Of a stretch of DNA of 6,209 nt, positions 1 through 6,209 are shown piece after piece. The stretch is from Acidimicrobiaceae bacterium. Lineage in GTDB: Bacteria > Actinomycetota > Acidimicrobiia > Acidimicrobiales > Acidimicrobiaceae. Each line of letters opens with the position of its first letter. The stretch's first letter is position 1. The notes below the pieces were generated by a model, which was not told where the DNA came from, made no database searches, and saw nothing but the letters and a program-made list of their open reading frames with translations. Position numbers and translations under genes: made by a program. The stretch lies in contig JABEUO010000062.1 in NCBI GenBank assembly GCA_013044415.1, forward strand, positions 1 to 6,209, written 5' to 3'.

Positions 1-35
1 CCCCATTCCACCGACCAGCTATCGATGGTTCGAAA

Positions 36-123
36 TTGATTCCTGTTTGATATGGTGTTGACGCTGTTTTAGCGCTGTTTTAGCGCTGTTTTAGCGCTGT
101 ATTGACGTGGCGTTGACGGAATC
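36..123 (+). repeat. 11-bp phased direct-repeat array upstream of the kdp promoter, probable regulator binding region
   Basis: Six consecutive 11-bp units start at 58, 69, 80, 91, 102 and 113. The core units at 69 and 80 are identical (TTAGCGCTGTT), and the one at 91 differs only in its last base. The units at 58, 102 and 113 begin TTGACG instead. Two weaker units at 36 and 47, in the same phase, begin TTGA, so every one of the eight register points has TTGA or TTAG. The repeated core contains the palindrome AGCGCT. A heptamer plus 4-nt spacer in 11-bp direct repeats is the known arrangement for OmpR/PhoB-family response regulators, to which KdpE belongs. That this array binds KdpE or another regulator is inference. 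The last unit supplies the -35 box of the predicted promoter, so a bound protein would contact RNA polymerase directly, as activator or repressor. Confidence 0.8.
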
Positions 124-141
124 GTCACCTCTATTTATGGT
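113..141 (+). promoter_or_regulatory. Predicted sigma70-type promoter of the kdp operon
   Basis: A -35 box TTGACG (113-118) is followed by a 17-bp spacer and a -10 box TATGGT (136-141), close to the consensus in both sequence and spacing. Transcription would start near 148, about 25 nt before the first ORF at 173. The -35 box is also the last unit of the 11-bp repeat array, which suggests regulated initiation. A competing possibility is a TANNNT-type -10 (TAGTTT, 161-166) that would start transcription at the ATG at 173 and give a leaderless mRNA. Confidence 0.6.
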
Positions 142-172
142 CTGTTGACAACCGCTGACTTAGTTTTCAACT

Positions 173-256
173 ATGGCAGATCTACTTGCGATACTCGGCT
201 TTGTAATCTTCGTCGCAGCGATGCTCGGCTTCTCTAGATTCTTGGAGAAGGCATGA
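173..256 (+). CDS. 27-residue single-span membrane microprotein ahead of kdpF
   Basis: An ATG opens a 27-codon frame ending in TGA at 254-256. The peptide starts MADLLAILGF, has one hydrophobic stretch at about residues 4-20, and ends in a charged tail SRFLEKA. This is the profile of a one-segment membrane peptide with a cytoplasmic basic end. The stop overlaps the kdpF start as ATGA, an arrangement typical of translational coupling within an operon, and the ORF lies just downstream of the predicted promoter. An in-frame TAG at 161-163 excludes a longer N-terminus. No Shine-Dalgarno sequence precedes the ATG, so translation may be weak or leaderless. It is not KdpF, which follows immediately. 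I recall similar short ORFs ahead of kdpF in other actinobacteria but cannot verify this here. A role as a further small Kdp subunit or as a leader peptide is inference. Confidence 0.6.
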   Translation: MADLLAILGFVIFVAAMLGFSRFLEKA

Positions 257-342
257 CGGCGACCGATGTAGTCCTACTCGTTGTGGCGGTATTGACCTTT
301 GGCTACCTCTGCGTCGCCCTTATCCGTCCGGAGAAGTTTTAA
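253..342 (+). CDS. kdpF: KdpF, small stabilising subunit of the K+-transporting Kdp ATPase
   Basis: A 29-residue peptide, the same length as E. coli KdpF, with one membrane segment at about residues 5-24 and a C-terminus reading YLCVALIRPEKF. The ending RPE(K/R)F is typical of KdpF from actinobacteria and other groups, and the position directly before kdpA is the standard one. KdpF is known to bind and stabilise the KdpABC complex in the membrane and is not strictly essential for transport. The start is supported by GGAGAAGG at 244-251, just upstream of the ATG at 253. That start overlaps the stop of the preceding 27-residue ORF. The last codons of kdpF contain GGAG (330-333), which serves as ribosome binding site for kdpA. 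The TAA stop touches the kdpA ATG with no gap. Confidence 0.92.
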   Translation: MTATDVVLLVVAVLTFGYLCVALIRPEKF

Positions 343-2034
343 ATGTCGACGGCCTGGACCATTTTGGTTCTCGTAGTAGCGCTCGGGATCTCCTGGCGCT
401 TTTTGGGAAGCTACATGGAGGCGGTATACGAGAGACGGGTGAATTGGCTCGGCTTCATCGAGAGACCAATCTACCGAATCTGCGGTATTGACGACCAGCT
501 CGAGCAGGGCTGGAGGCGGTATGCAACTTCGTTGGTGGTCTTCAGCGGTGTAGCAATGGGATTCACCTACCTCATCCTTAGGCTGCAAGGACACTTGGGC
601 CTGAATCCGCTCCATCAACACGGGGTGACCCCGGCACTCGCCTTCAATACGTCGGTCTCCTTCGTAACCAATACGAACTGGCAGAACTATTCGGGCGAGA
701 CGACGATGAGTTTCTTCTCCCAGATGATAGCGCTGGCCTCTCAAATGTTTATTTCGGCATCCGTTGGCATAGCGGTGGCTGTCGGTCTAGTCAGGGGACT
801 CAAGAGGCAGCATTCGAAGACGATAGGTAATTTCTGGGTCGACTTAACGAGGGGAATCCTCTACATACTCATTCCGATCGCTTTCGTGGCATCGATAATC
901 TTTGTCGCCCAAGGTGCAGTCGACACCCTTAGTGGTTCGGTCTTTATCCATAACCCACTCGACGGCTTCAAGCAGCTGATACTGCTAGGTCCCATCGCTT
1001 CGATGGAGGCGATCAAGGAACTAGGTACCAACGGTGGGGGCTTTTTCAATGCCAACGGTGCCCATCCGTTTGAAAACCCAACTGGACTCACCAATATTTT
1101 ATCGATCTACCTGATCCTCCTCATTCCGGTAGGGCTTACCTACACCTTTGGAAAGATGGTCGGATCGATAAAGCAGGGGCTCGCCCTGCTCGCTGCGATG
1201 GCGATCTTCTTCTTCTCCTTCATGGCGATTGGGCTGGCCGCCGAACAACACACCACCGCTGCGGTCGCCAAAGCTGGCATCACCCACTCGGCGTCGGGAA
1301 ATATGGTGGGCAAGGAGAGTCGCTTCGGGGCGTCCTCCTCGGTGTTGTACAACGTCACCTCTACCCAGACTTCGACCGGTTCGGTGAACTCGTCGATGGA
1401 CTCCTATACCCCTATTGGAGGCTTGACCGCAATGGGCGGGATGATGCTCGGTGAGGTGACCCCGGGTGGAGTTGGATCGGGACTATACACGATCCTGTTA
1501 TTCGCAATCGTCACTGTTTTTGTTGGCGGACTAATGGTCGGACGGACACCCGAGTACCTCGGGAAAAAGATCCAGGCCAGGGAGGTGAAGCTGGCGGCTA
1601 TCGGGGTCTTGGTAATGCCGATAACCGTTCTGGTCGCCACGGGAATTGCGGTCTCCATCTCACAAGGGCGGGCGGGTGTACTGAACCCTGGTCCACACGG
1701 TTTCTCGGAGATCCTCTATGCCTTCACTTCTCAAGGCAATAACAATGGTTCCGCATTTGCCGGGCTATCGTCGAACACCGCCTTTTACAACGTGGCCGGT
1801 GCGATAGTCATGCTTATCGGCCGGTTCGGAGTAATTCTCCCGGCTTTAGCCCTAGGAGGCGCACTGGCCGAAAAAGGCGTAGTCGCTCCCTCGTTGGGAA
1901 CTTTCCGAACCGACTCGATCCTGTTTTGTGGACTGCTCGTCGGGGTAATCCTGATCATTGGGGGGTTGACCTTCTTCCCCGCACTTTCATTGGGTCCCCT
2001 AGCCGAGCAACTTAGTCACGGGAGGCTGTTTTGA
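343..2034 (+). CDS. kdpA: KdpA, potassium-binding and translocating subunit of the Kdp ATPase
   Basis: 563 residues, close to the 557 of E. coli KdpA. This polytopic membrane protein of the K+ channel-like superfamily selects K+ from the outside and passes it into the intersubunit tunnel toward KdpB. The four degenerate selectivity-filter loops are visible: TNTNWQ at 109-114, GTNGGGFFNAN at 228-238, GGVGSGLY at 375-382, and SQGNNNGSAFAGL at 463-475. The conserved Gln (114) and filter Gly (about 232) match positions known to matter for K+ affinity and selectivity in E. coli. The N-terminus, with a hydrophobic first segment then GSYMEAVYE, is typical. The hydrophilic Ser/Thr-rich loop before the third filter (about 300-358) is normal for the family. 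The ATG follows the kdpF stop directly, with GGAG 9 nt upstream. The stop overlaps the kdpB start (TTGA). Intact, with no sign of frameshift. Confidence 0.98.
   Translation: MSTAWTILVLVVALGISWRFLGSYMEAVYERRVNWLGFIERPIYRICGIDDQLEQGWRRYATSLVVFSGVAMGFTYLILRLQGHLGLNPLHQHGVTPALAFNTSVSFVTNTNWQNYSGETTMSFFSQMIALASQMFISASVGIAVAVGLVRGLKRQHSKTIGNFWVDLTRGILYILIPIAFVASIIFVAQGAVDTLSGSVFIHNPLDGFKQLILLGPIASMEAIKELGTNGGGFFNANGAHPFENPTGLTNILSIYLILLIPVGLTYTFGKMVGSIKQGLALLAAMAIFFFSFMAIGLAAEQHTTAAVAKAGITHSASGNMVGKESRFGASSSVLYNVTSTQTSTGSVNSSMDSYTPIGGLTAMGGMMLGEVTPGGVGSGLYTILLFAIVTVFVGGLMVGRTPEYLGKKIQAREVKLAAIGVLVMPITVLVATGIAVSISQGRAGVLNPGPHGFSEILYAFTSQGNNNGSAFAGLSSNTAFYNVAGAIVMLIGRFGVILPALALGGALAEKGVVAPSLGTFRTDSILFCGLLVGVILIIGGLTFFPALSLGPLAEQLSHGRLF
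2021..2025 (+). promoter_or_regulatory. Ribosome binding site deciding the TTG start of kdpB
   Basis: GGAGG lies in the last codons of kdpA with a 5-nt gap to the TTG at 2031, ideal spacing for a strong Shine-Dalgarno site. It supports the non-ATG start over the in-frame ATG at 2076, which would remove 15 residues from the N-terminus and has only a weaker purine run before it. Confidence 0.8.
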
Positions 2035-4085
2035 ACACCGCTGTAGCTGAAGCCGTCGAAACCAAAAAGGGTGGGATGGGCAAAAAGAGGCCACTCTTCG
2101 AAAAGGAGGTGGTCCTACCGGCCCTGATCGAATCGGTAAAGAAGACCAACCCTAAGGTCCAGATCAAGAACCCGGTTATGTTCGTCGTCCTCATCGGTAC
2201 GGTGGTGGTCGCGTACAAGGCGATCTTCTCGCCGAGCCTCTTTTCGATAAGCGTCGCAGTATGGCTCTTCCTGACCGTCTTGATGGCCAATTTTGCCGAG
2301 GCGATGGCCGAAGGAAGGGGCAAGGCCCAGGCTAATTCGCTTCGCAAGATGCAAACCGACACCCAGGCGAGACTGCTTGGTGGTGACGGGCAAGAGAGTC
2401 TCGTGGCTGCCTCAGAACTCAAAAAGGGTGATCTGGTGGTATGTGAAGCCGGAGACATCATTCCCTCTGACGGTGAGATCACCGAGGGAGTCGCTTCGGT
2501 CGACGAGTCGGCAATCACCGGAGAGTCGGCCCCGGTGATCAGGGAGTCCGGCGGCGACAGGAGCGCAGTCACCGGGGGAACCAAGGTATTGTCCGATCGG
2601 ATAGTCGTCAGGATCACCGCTGAGCGGGGGCAGACCTTTCTCGACCGGATGATCTCACTAGTCGAGGGTGCGGAGAGGCAGAAGACCCCAAACGAGGTCG
2701 CACTGACGATACTTTTGGCCGCACTGACGATCGTCTTCTTGCCGGTGATCGTCGTCTTGCAACCCTTTGGTATATTTTCTGGAGCCCACGTATCGATAGT
2801 TACCCTCGTCGCCCTGTTGGTCTGCTTGATCCCCACGACAATCGGTGCACTTCTGAGTTCTATCGGAATTGCCGGAATGGACCGGCTAGTTCAAAAGAAC
2901 GTCCTTGCCATGTCCGGAAGGGCAGTGGAGGCCGCTGGTGACGTCCAGACCCTCCTCCTCGACAAGACCGGTACGATCACACTCGGTAATCGAATGGCCT
3001 CGAGATTCGTTCCCGTCTCCGGTCACAGCGAAATAGAGCTAGCCCTAGCGGCACAGATGGCCTCTCTGGCCGACGAGACGCCAGAGGGTCGTTCGATAGT
3101 CGTACTTGCTAAGGACCTTTTCAACATTCGAGAGCAGAACATGGGGGAGGAGCACACCTTCGTACCCTTCACCGCTCAGACGAGGATGTCGGGTCTTGAC
3201 ATCGGGGATTCCCGGATAAGAAAGGGTGCAACCGAAGCCGTCAAGGCCTGGGTTACCGCCCTTGGTGGTCAGGTACCAAGTGAACTCGACGAAGTGACCG
3301 CCGCAATTTCAAAATCTGGTTCGACACCTTTGGCGGTCTCGATCGACAACGAGATTCTCGGGGTCGTCGAGCTGAAAGACATCGTGAAGGACGGGATAAA
3401 GGAGCGCTTTCAGATGCTCCGCTCCATAGGGATCAAGACCATAATGATCACCGGAGACAACCCATTGACCGCCGCTGCAATCGCAGCTGAAGCCGGCGTA
3501 GACGACTATTTAGCCGAGGCTACCCCCGAGGATAAGCTCGAGCTGATCCGAGCTAACCAAGCGGAGGGAAAACTCGTTGCGATGACGGGTGACGGAACCA
3601 ATGACGCTCCGGCATTGGCCCAGGCGGACGTTGGGGTGGCGATGAACTCGGGAACCGTAGCGGCCAAAGAGGCCGGAAACATGGTCGATTTGGACTCCAA
3701 TCCGACCAAGTTGATAGATGTCGTCGAGATCGGAAAGCAGATGCTCATTACGCGTGGGGCACTGACGACCTTCTCAATCGCCAACGACGTAGCTAAGTAC
3801 TTTGCGATCATCCCGGCACTCTTCGTTAGCGAGTTTCCCGGGCTATCGGCACTAAATATCATGAGGCTCCACTCCCCCGATTCAGCGGTAATGTCGGCGG
3901 TTATCTTCAACGCGCTAATCATCATCGCGCTAATTCCGCTAGCTCTGAGGGGAGTTAAGTTCAAGCCGAGCAGCGCCTCGCAAATACTCAGGCGAAACGT
4001 CCTGATATATGGGGTGGGTGGGCTCATTCTGCCCTTTATCGGAATAAAAATAATCGACCTTCTCGTCTCACATTTGGGGTTCTAA
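2031..4085 (+). CDS. kdpB: KdpB, P-type ATPase catalytic subunit of the potassium pump
   Basis: 684 residues (E. coli 682). It hydrolyses ATP to drive K+ uptake through KdpA. Domain marks in order: TM1-2 at about 50-91; actuator loop TGES at 163-166; TM3-4 at about 222-275 with the Pro in IPTT (268); phosphorylation site DKTGT with Asp311; nucleotide-binding FVPFTAQTRMSG from 377, with Phe380 and Lys398 matching the E. coli ATP-contact residues; TGDNP at 474-478; MTGDGTNDAPAL at 518-529; TM5 NDVAKY, with Asp586 and Lys589 equivalent to the coupling pair known in E. coli; and final TMs to about 678. Ser166 of TGES corresponds to E. coli Ser162, whose phosphorylation inhibits the pump at high K+. 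Starts with TTG after a strong GGAGG, overlaps kdpA by 4 nt and ends overlapping the kdpC ATG by 1 nt, so translational coupling is likely. Complete, and active by motif. Confidence 0.98.
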   Translation: MNTAVAEAVETKKGGMGKKRPLFEKEVVLPALIESVKKTNPKVQIKNPVMFVVLIGTVVVAYKAIFSPSLFSISVAVWLFLTVLMANFAEAMAEGRGKAQANSLRKMQTDTQARLLGGDGQESLVAASELKKGDLVVCEAGDIIPSDGEITEGVASVDESAITGESAPVIRESGGDRSAVTGGTKVLSDRIVVRITAERGQTFLDRMISLVEGAERQKTPNEVALTILLAALTIVFLPVIVVLQPFGIFSGAHVSIVTLVALLVCLIPTTIGALLSSIGIAGMDRLVQKNVLAMSGRAVEAAGDVQTLLLDKTGTITLGNRMASRFVPVSGHSEIELALAAQMASLADETPEGRSIVVLAKDLFNIREQNMGEEHTFVPFTAQTRMSGLDIGDSRIRKGATEAVKAWVTALGGQVPSELDEVTAAISKSGSTPLAVSIDNEILGVVELKDIVKDGIKERFQMLRSIGIKTIMITGDNPLTAAAIAAEAGVDDYLAEATPEDKLELIRANQAEGKLVAMTGDGTNDAPALAQADVGVAMNSGTVAAKEAGNMVDLDSNPTKLIDVVEIGKQMLITRGALTTFSIANDVAKYFAIIPALFVSEFPGLSALNIMRLHSPDSAVMSAVIFNALIIIALIPLALRGVKFKPSSASQILRRNVLIYGVGGLILPFIGIKIIDLLVSHLGF

Positions 4086-4618
4086 TGTTACTAATACCGC
4101 TCAAGCGATCCCTGATCATGATGGTGATCTTCGCCGTAATCTGTGGGGTAATCTACCCCTTGGCAGCACTCGGTCTGGCACAGGGGACCTTCAAATACCA
4201 AGCAAACGGTTCGATAACTCGATACGGATCAGCACTGATTGGACAGAACTTCACCGGAAGTAGCTGGTTTCATGGAAGACCCGATCCATACAACCCTTCT
4301 TCGAGCGGCGGAAGCAACTTGGGTCCGAACTCAAAGGCCCTCTACAACAAGACAAGGGCCCTTATAGCGTTCTACAAGTCCAGGGGGATCACGCCTACTC
4401 AATCCTTGGTAGTCAATTCGGGAAGCGGACTGGACCCCGATATCTCGGTCAATGCCGCCTATGCGCAGGCGGCCAGTGTGGCTAGGGCTCGGGGACTATC
4501 TACGAACCAGGTCGATCAGCTGGTCAAATCGGAGATCGTCGGAAGGCAGTTCGGTTTTCTCGGATCCCCGTTTGTAAACGTGCTGGCCCTCAATGTCGCC
4601 CTCTCAAAGACTAAATGA
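4085..4618 (+). CDS. kdpC: KdpC, accessory subunit of the Kdp potassium ATPase
   Basis: 177 residues, slightly shorter than E. coli KdpC (190). One N-terminal membrane segment (about 10-32) is followed by a soluble extracytoplasmic domain. Family marks are present: GSALIGQNF (48-56), WFHGRPD (61-67), the Ser/Gly/Asn-rich stretch to GPNSKAL (80-86), SGSGLDPDIS (112-121), and VARARGLS (132-139) leading to the C-terminal VDQLV. KdpC binds KdpA at the membrane and is needed for assembly and high-affinity transport. Its exact mechanistic role is debated. The ATG overlaps the kdpB TAA by one base, with GGGG at 4076-4079 as a modest ribosome site. It is the last gene of the operon here. No kdpD or kdpE follows; instead a minus-strand gene ends 12 bp away. 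Confidence 0.96.
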   Translation: MLLIPLKRSLIMMVIFAVICGVIYPLAALGLAQGTFKYQANGSITRYGSALIGQNFTGSSWFHGRPDPYNPSSSGGSNLGPNSKALYNKTRALIAFYKSRGITPTQSLVVNSGSGLDPDISVNAAYAQAASVARARGLSTNQVDQLVKSEIVGRQFGFLGSPFVNVLALNVALSKTK

Positions 4619-4630
4619 GCCTGCGATTAC

Positions 4631-5476
4631 TCAATCGATGGTCTTTGGTCCGGGTTTCAGAGCGGCCTTCGGTCTTGGTATCAAAACCCGCTCCGTGCCC
4701 CAGCTAAAACTAAACACACTCGCGACGAAGCCGATGACCAGCCAAGCGAGCAGGTTCTCCAACACGGCAAGTTGATTCCAACTGCCACCCACCTCTAGGT
4801 GCGCAAAGGTCGGCGGGAGCAGGACACTGCGATAACCTTCCGCCAGTTGGGCCAGCGGCAATAGGAGGCTAAAGTGCTGAATCGCCTTTGAGAGCATGAA
4901 AAATGGTATAAAGATGCCGGAGAGAAACTCAAGAACAATGAAGGGCAGGTTCACCACCGCTGGTGCAGATCGAGAGCTCCGAGGAAGACTCGAGATCGCT
5001 ACACCGAGCACTCCCATCACTGCGCTCCCTAGCAGGGTGAGCCAGAGCAAACGCCACCACAGTGCCATGGTTCGAGGGGGCTTTACATGATAAAAGATGA
5101 TTCCGATCAAAAGTAGAAGGGCGATCTCAATGACGCTAAGGACAATTACACGAATCACCTTTCCAATAAAGTAAGCCGAGCGGGGCATCGGAGTACCCGC
5201 CAGTCTCTTTAGACCGCCTGTATCGCGCTCCACCGCTATCGCCACGGCCATCGAGACAAAAGATGTCGACGCCACTCCGCCCGCCATGAGTCCCGTTGTG
5301 TAGATCTCTGCGGCCGGGACGTTGGTACCAGGGGCCTTGAAGTGAAATATGGCAGCAAAAAGTATCAGCATTACCGCTGGTAGGGCGGCGGTAAAGATCA
5401 CAGCATCCTTCTCGCGGAAAAACTCCTTTATCTCCAACAGACCCCGCCTGAGGCCTACCCGTAGTACCGACTTCAC
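4631..5476 (-). CDS. ABC-2 type transporter permease (DrrB-like exporter membrane subunit)
   Basis: 281 residues with about six membrane segments (near 26-44, 60-83, 104-128, 141-163, 173-195 and 238-257). The architecture and marks are those of ABC-2 exporters: a short basic N-terminal cytoplasmic part, ERDTGGLKRLAGTPM at 83-97 after TM2 (the typical coupling loop), and LLPLAQLAEGYR at 205-216 before the last segment. Such permeases dimerise with a DrrA-type ATPase to export drugs, lipids, polysaccharide or other lipophilic compounds. The substrate cannot be read from the sequence. The GTG start overlaps the TGA of the upstream ATPase gene (GTGA, 5473-5476), so the two are one operon with coupled translation. 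It converges on kdpC with only 12 bp between the stops. The tail of about 24 residues after the last segment is basic and proline-rich. Confidence 0.9.
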   Translation of the reverse strand: MKSVLRVGLRRGLLEIKEFFREKDAVIFTAALPAVMLILFAAIFHFKAPGTNVPAAEIYTTGLMAGGVASTSFVSMAVAIAVERDTGGLKRLAGTPMPRSAYFIGKVIRVIVLSVIEIALLLLIGIIFYHVKPPRTMALWWRLLWLTLLGSAVMGVLGVAISSLPRSSRSAPAVVNLPFIVLEFLSGIFIPFFMLSKAIQHFSLLLPLAQLAEGYRSVLLPPTFAHLEVGGSWNQLAVLENLLAWLVIGFVASVFSFSWGTERVLIPRPKAALKPGPKTID

Positions 5477-6209
5477 CGATCCTCCTCCGAGATGAGCCTG
5501 AGGTATCGGTCCTCTAAGCTCGGCCTGTATACCTCAAGATCGATTAGCTCCCTACCGCTTTCCTCATAGGCCGATGCAACCAGGGAGGTCGGGTTGGTGG
5601 TGTGGATCTCTACCGTTGCACCGTCTTCACCTCTCCACCTCACAAAACAGCCCTCCTCGGGTCCCCGGCCAAGCTCATCTGGCGGGCCTTCGGTGAGAAC
5701 CCTTCCTCTGTTTATTACCACTATTTTGTCGGCCAGCGCTTCCGCCTCTTCGAGGTAGTGGGTAGTCAAAACGATGGTCGTCCCGAGTTCCTTGAGGCTC
5801 GAGATCAGAACCCAAAACTGGCGCCTAGCTTCCGGATCGAATCCCGTCGTCGGTTCGTCAAGAAATAGTAGTTCTGGCCTACCAACGATGCCGAGGGCTA
5901 CGTCCACCCTTCGTCGCTGACCTCCCGATAGCACCCTCACCGGAAACTTACGCTGCTCTGTCAGACCAACCAACTCGATGACTTCATCGGTCGGTCGCGG
6001 ATTTGGGTATAAGGAGGAAAAGAAGTCGACCGCTTCTTTAACCCGTATTTCACCAAGATCTCCGGCGCTCTGAAGCACTATTCCTATCCGGGAGCGCCAG
6101 TCTGCACCGGCTCCGTACGGGGTCTCGCCTAGCACCAAGACCCTCCCTGAATCGGGTGTCCTATACCCCTCCAGAATTTCTACCGTGGTGGTCTTTCCGG
6201 CTCCATTAG
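5473..6209 (-). CDS. ABC transporter ATP-binding protein, DrrA-like (N-terminus cut by window edge)
   Basis: An open frame runs off the right end of the window, leaving 244 visible codons. Its first visible residues are the Walker A part NGAGKTTT (6184-6207), so only the roughly 35-45 N-terminal residues usual for the family are missing. In visible numbering: Q-loop Gln46 (GIVLQ), signature LSGGQRRR from 93, Walker B LLFLDEP at 113-119 with catalytic Glu118, D-loop GFDP, and H-loop His150 in TTHYLEEAEAL. The C-terminal extension ending in PSLEDRYLRLISEE is typical of DrrA/CcmA-type exporter ATPases. All catalytic residues are present. A start placed at the TTG near 6138 would be wrong, since it would delete Walker A. 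It powers the permease encoded directly after it, with which it shares a GTGA overlap. Substrate unknown. Confidence 0.93.
   Translation of the reverse strand, partial: NGAGKTTTVEILEGYRTPDSGRVLVLGETPYGAGADWRSRIGIVLQSAGDLGEIRVKEAVDFFSSLYPNPRPTDEVIELVGLTEQRKFPVRVLSGGQRRRVDVALGIVGRPELLFLDEPTTGFDPEARRQFWVLISSLKELGTTIVLTTHYLEEAEALADKIVVINRGRVLTEGPPDELGRGPEEGCFVRWRGEDGATVEIHTTNPTSLVASAYEESGRELIDLEVYRPSLEDRYLRLISEEDR
5481..5488 (-). promoter_or_regulatory. Ribosome binding site deciding the GTG start of the ABC permease
   Basis: On the minus strand GGAGGAGG lies 4 nt before the GTG at 5476, inside the last codons of the ATPase gene. This strong site supports the GTG start and the 4-nt overlap of the two exporter genes. 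Confidence 0.75.

Noticed and set aside
58..123. CRISPR array
   Set aside because: Units are 11 bp and contiguous with no spacers; far too short for CRISPR repeats.
145..150. TTGACA as a second -35 box
   Set aside because: No acceptable -10 lies 16-18 bp downstream; TAGTTT is only 10 bp away and TCAACT (167-172) is a poor match.
142..172. c-di-AMP (ydaO-type) riboswitch or other leader RNA controlling kdp
   Set aside because: The predicted leader is only about 25 nt, too short for the known riboswitch that controls K+ transporters in some bacteria.
274..744. 156-codon minus-strand open frame opposite kdpF and kdpA
   Set aside because: Shadow of KdpF and the KdpA N-terminus; no recognisable family, and the plus-strand genes are certain.
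2012..2836. 274-codon minus-strand open frame opposite kdpB, and a similar 173-codon one at 3506-4027
   Set aside because: They lie entirely opposite conserved KdpB coding sequence, have no ribosome site or domain, and are rich in Ser/Thr/Ile as expected from the complement of this codon usage.
4651..4690. Inverted repeat CGGGTTT / AAACCCG as a bidirectional terminator
   Set aside because: The loop of 26 nt is long, there is no T-tract, and it lies inside the C-terminal codons of the permease. Probably chance.

Overview
This window holds a complete high-affinity potassium uptake operon, kdpF-kdpA-kdpB-kdpC. On the opposite strand, converging on it, is the end of an ABC-2 type exporter operon (permease plus ATPase). 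The DNA looks bacterial, with moderate GC (mid-50s % by eye). Short one-segment membrane ORFs ahead of kdpA, a KdpF ending RPEKF, TTG and GTG starts, and a DrrA/DrrB-like exporter pair all fit an actinobacterium. The moderate GC would allow a lineage such as the Acidimicrobiia, but that placement is a guess.

Layout. Bases 1-172 are an intergenic control region. It carries a tandem array of 11-bp units, best preserved at 58-118 and traceable back to about 36. The last unit merges with the -35 box of a good sigma70-type promoter (TTGACG, 17-bp spacer, TATGGT at 136-141). Bases 173-256 encode an unnamed 27-residue one-segment membrane microprotein whose stop overlaps the kdpF start (ATGA). kdpF (253-342) abuts kdpA (343-2034). 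kdpA overlaps kdpB (2031-4085, TTG start) by 4 nt, and kdpB overlaps kdpC (4085-4618) by 1 nt. After a 12-bp gap the minus-strand exporter begins: permease at 4631-5476, and an ATPase at 5473-6209 whose N-terminus lies beyond the window, with its Walker A motif at the very edge.

How it works together. KdpA is the K+-selective channel-like subunit, KdpB the P-type ATPase, KdpC the single-span accessory subunit and KdpF a small stabilising peptide. Together they pump K+ into the cell at very low external K+. All key motifs are intact, so the pump should be functional. The sensor kinase and response regulator KdpD/KdpE are not in the window, yet the 11-bp repeat array at the promoter has the geometry of a binding site for an OmpR/PhoB-family regulator such as KdpE. 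The exporter is probably unrelated in function and may move a lipophilic compound or drug.

The least explained items are the phased repeat array and the microprotein ahead of kdpF.
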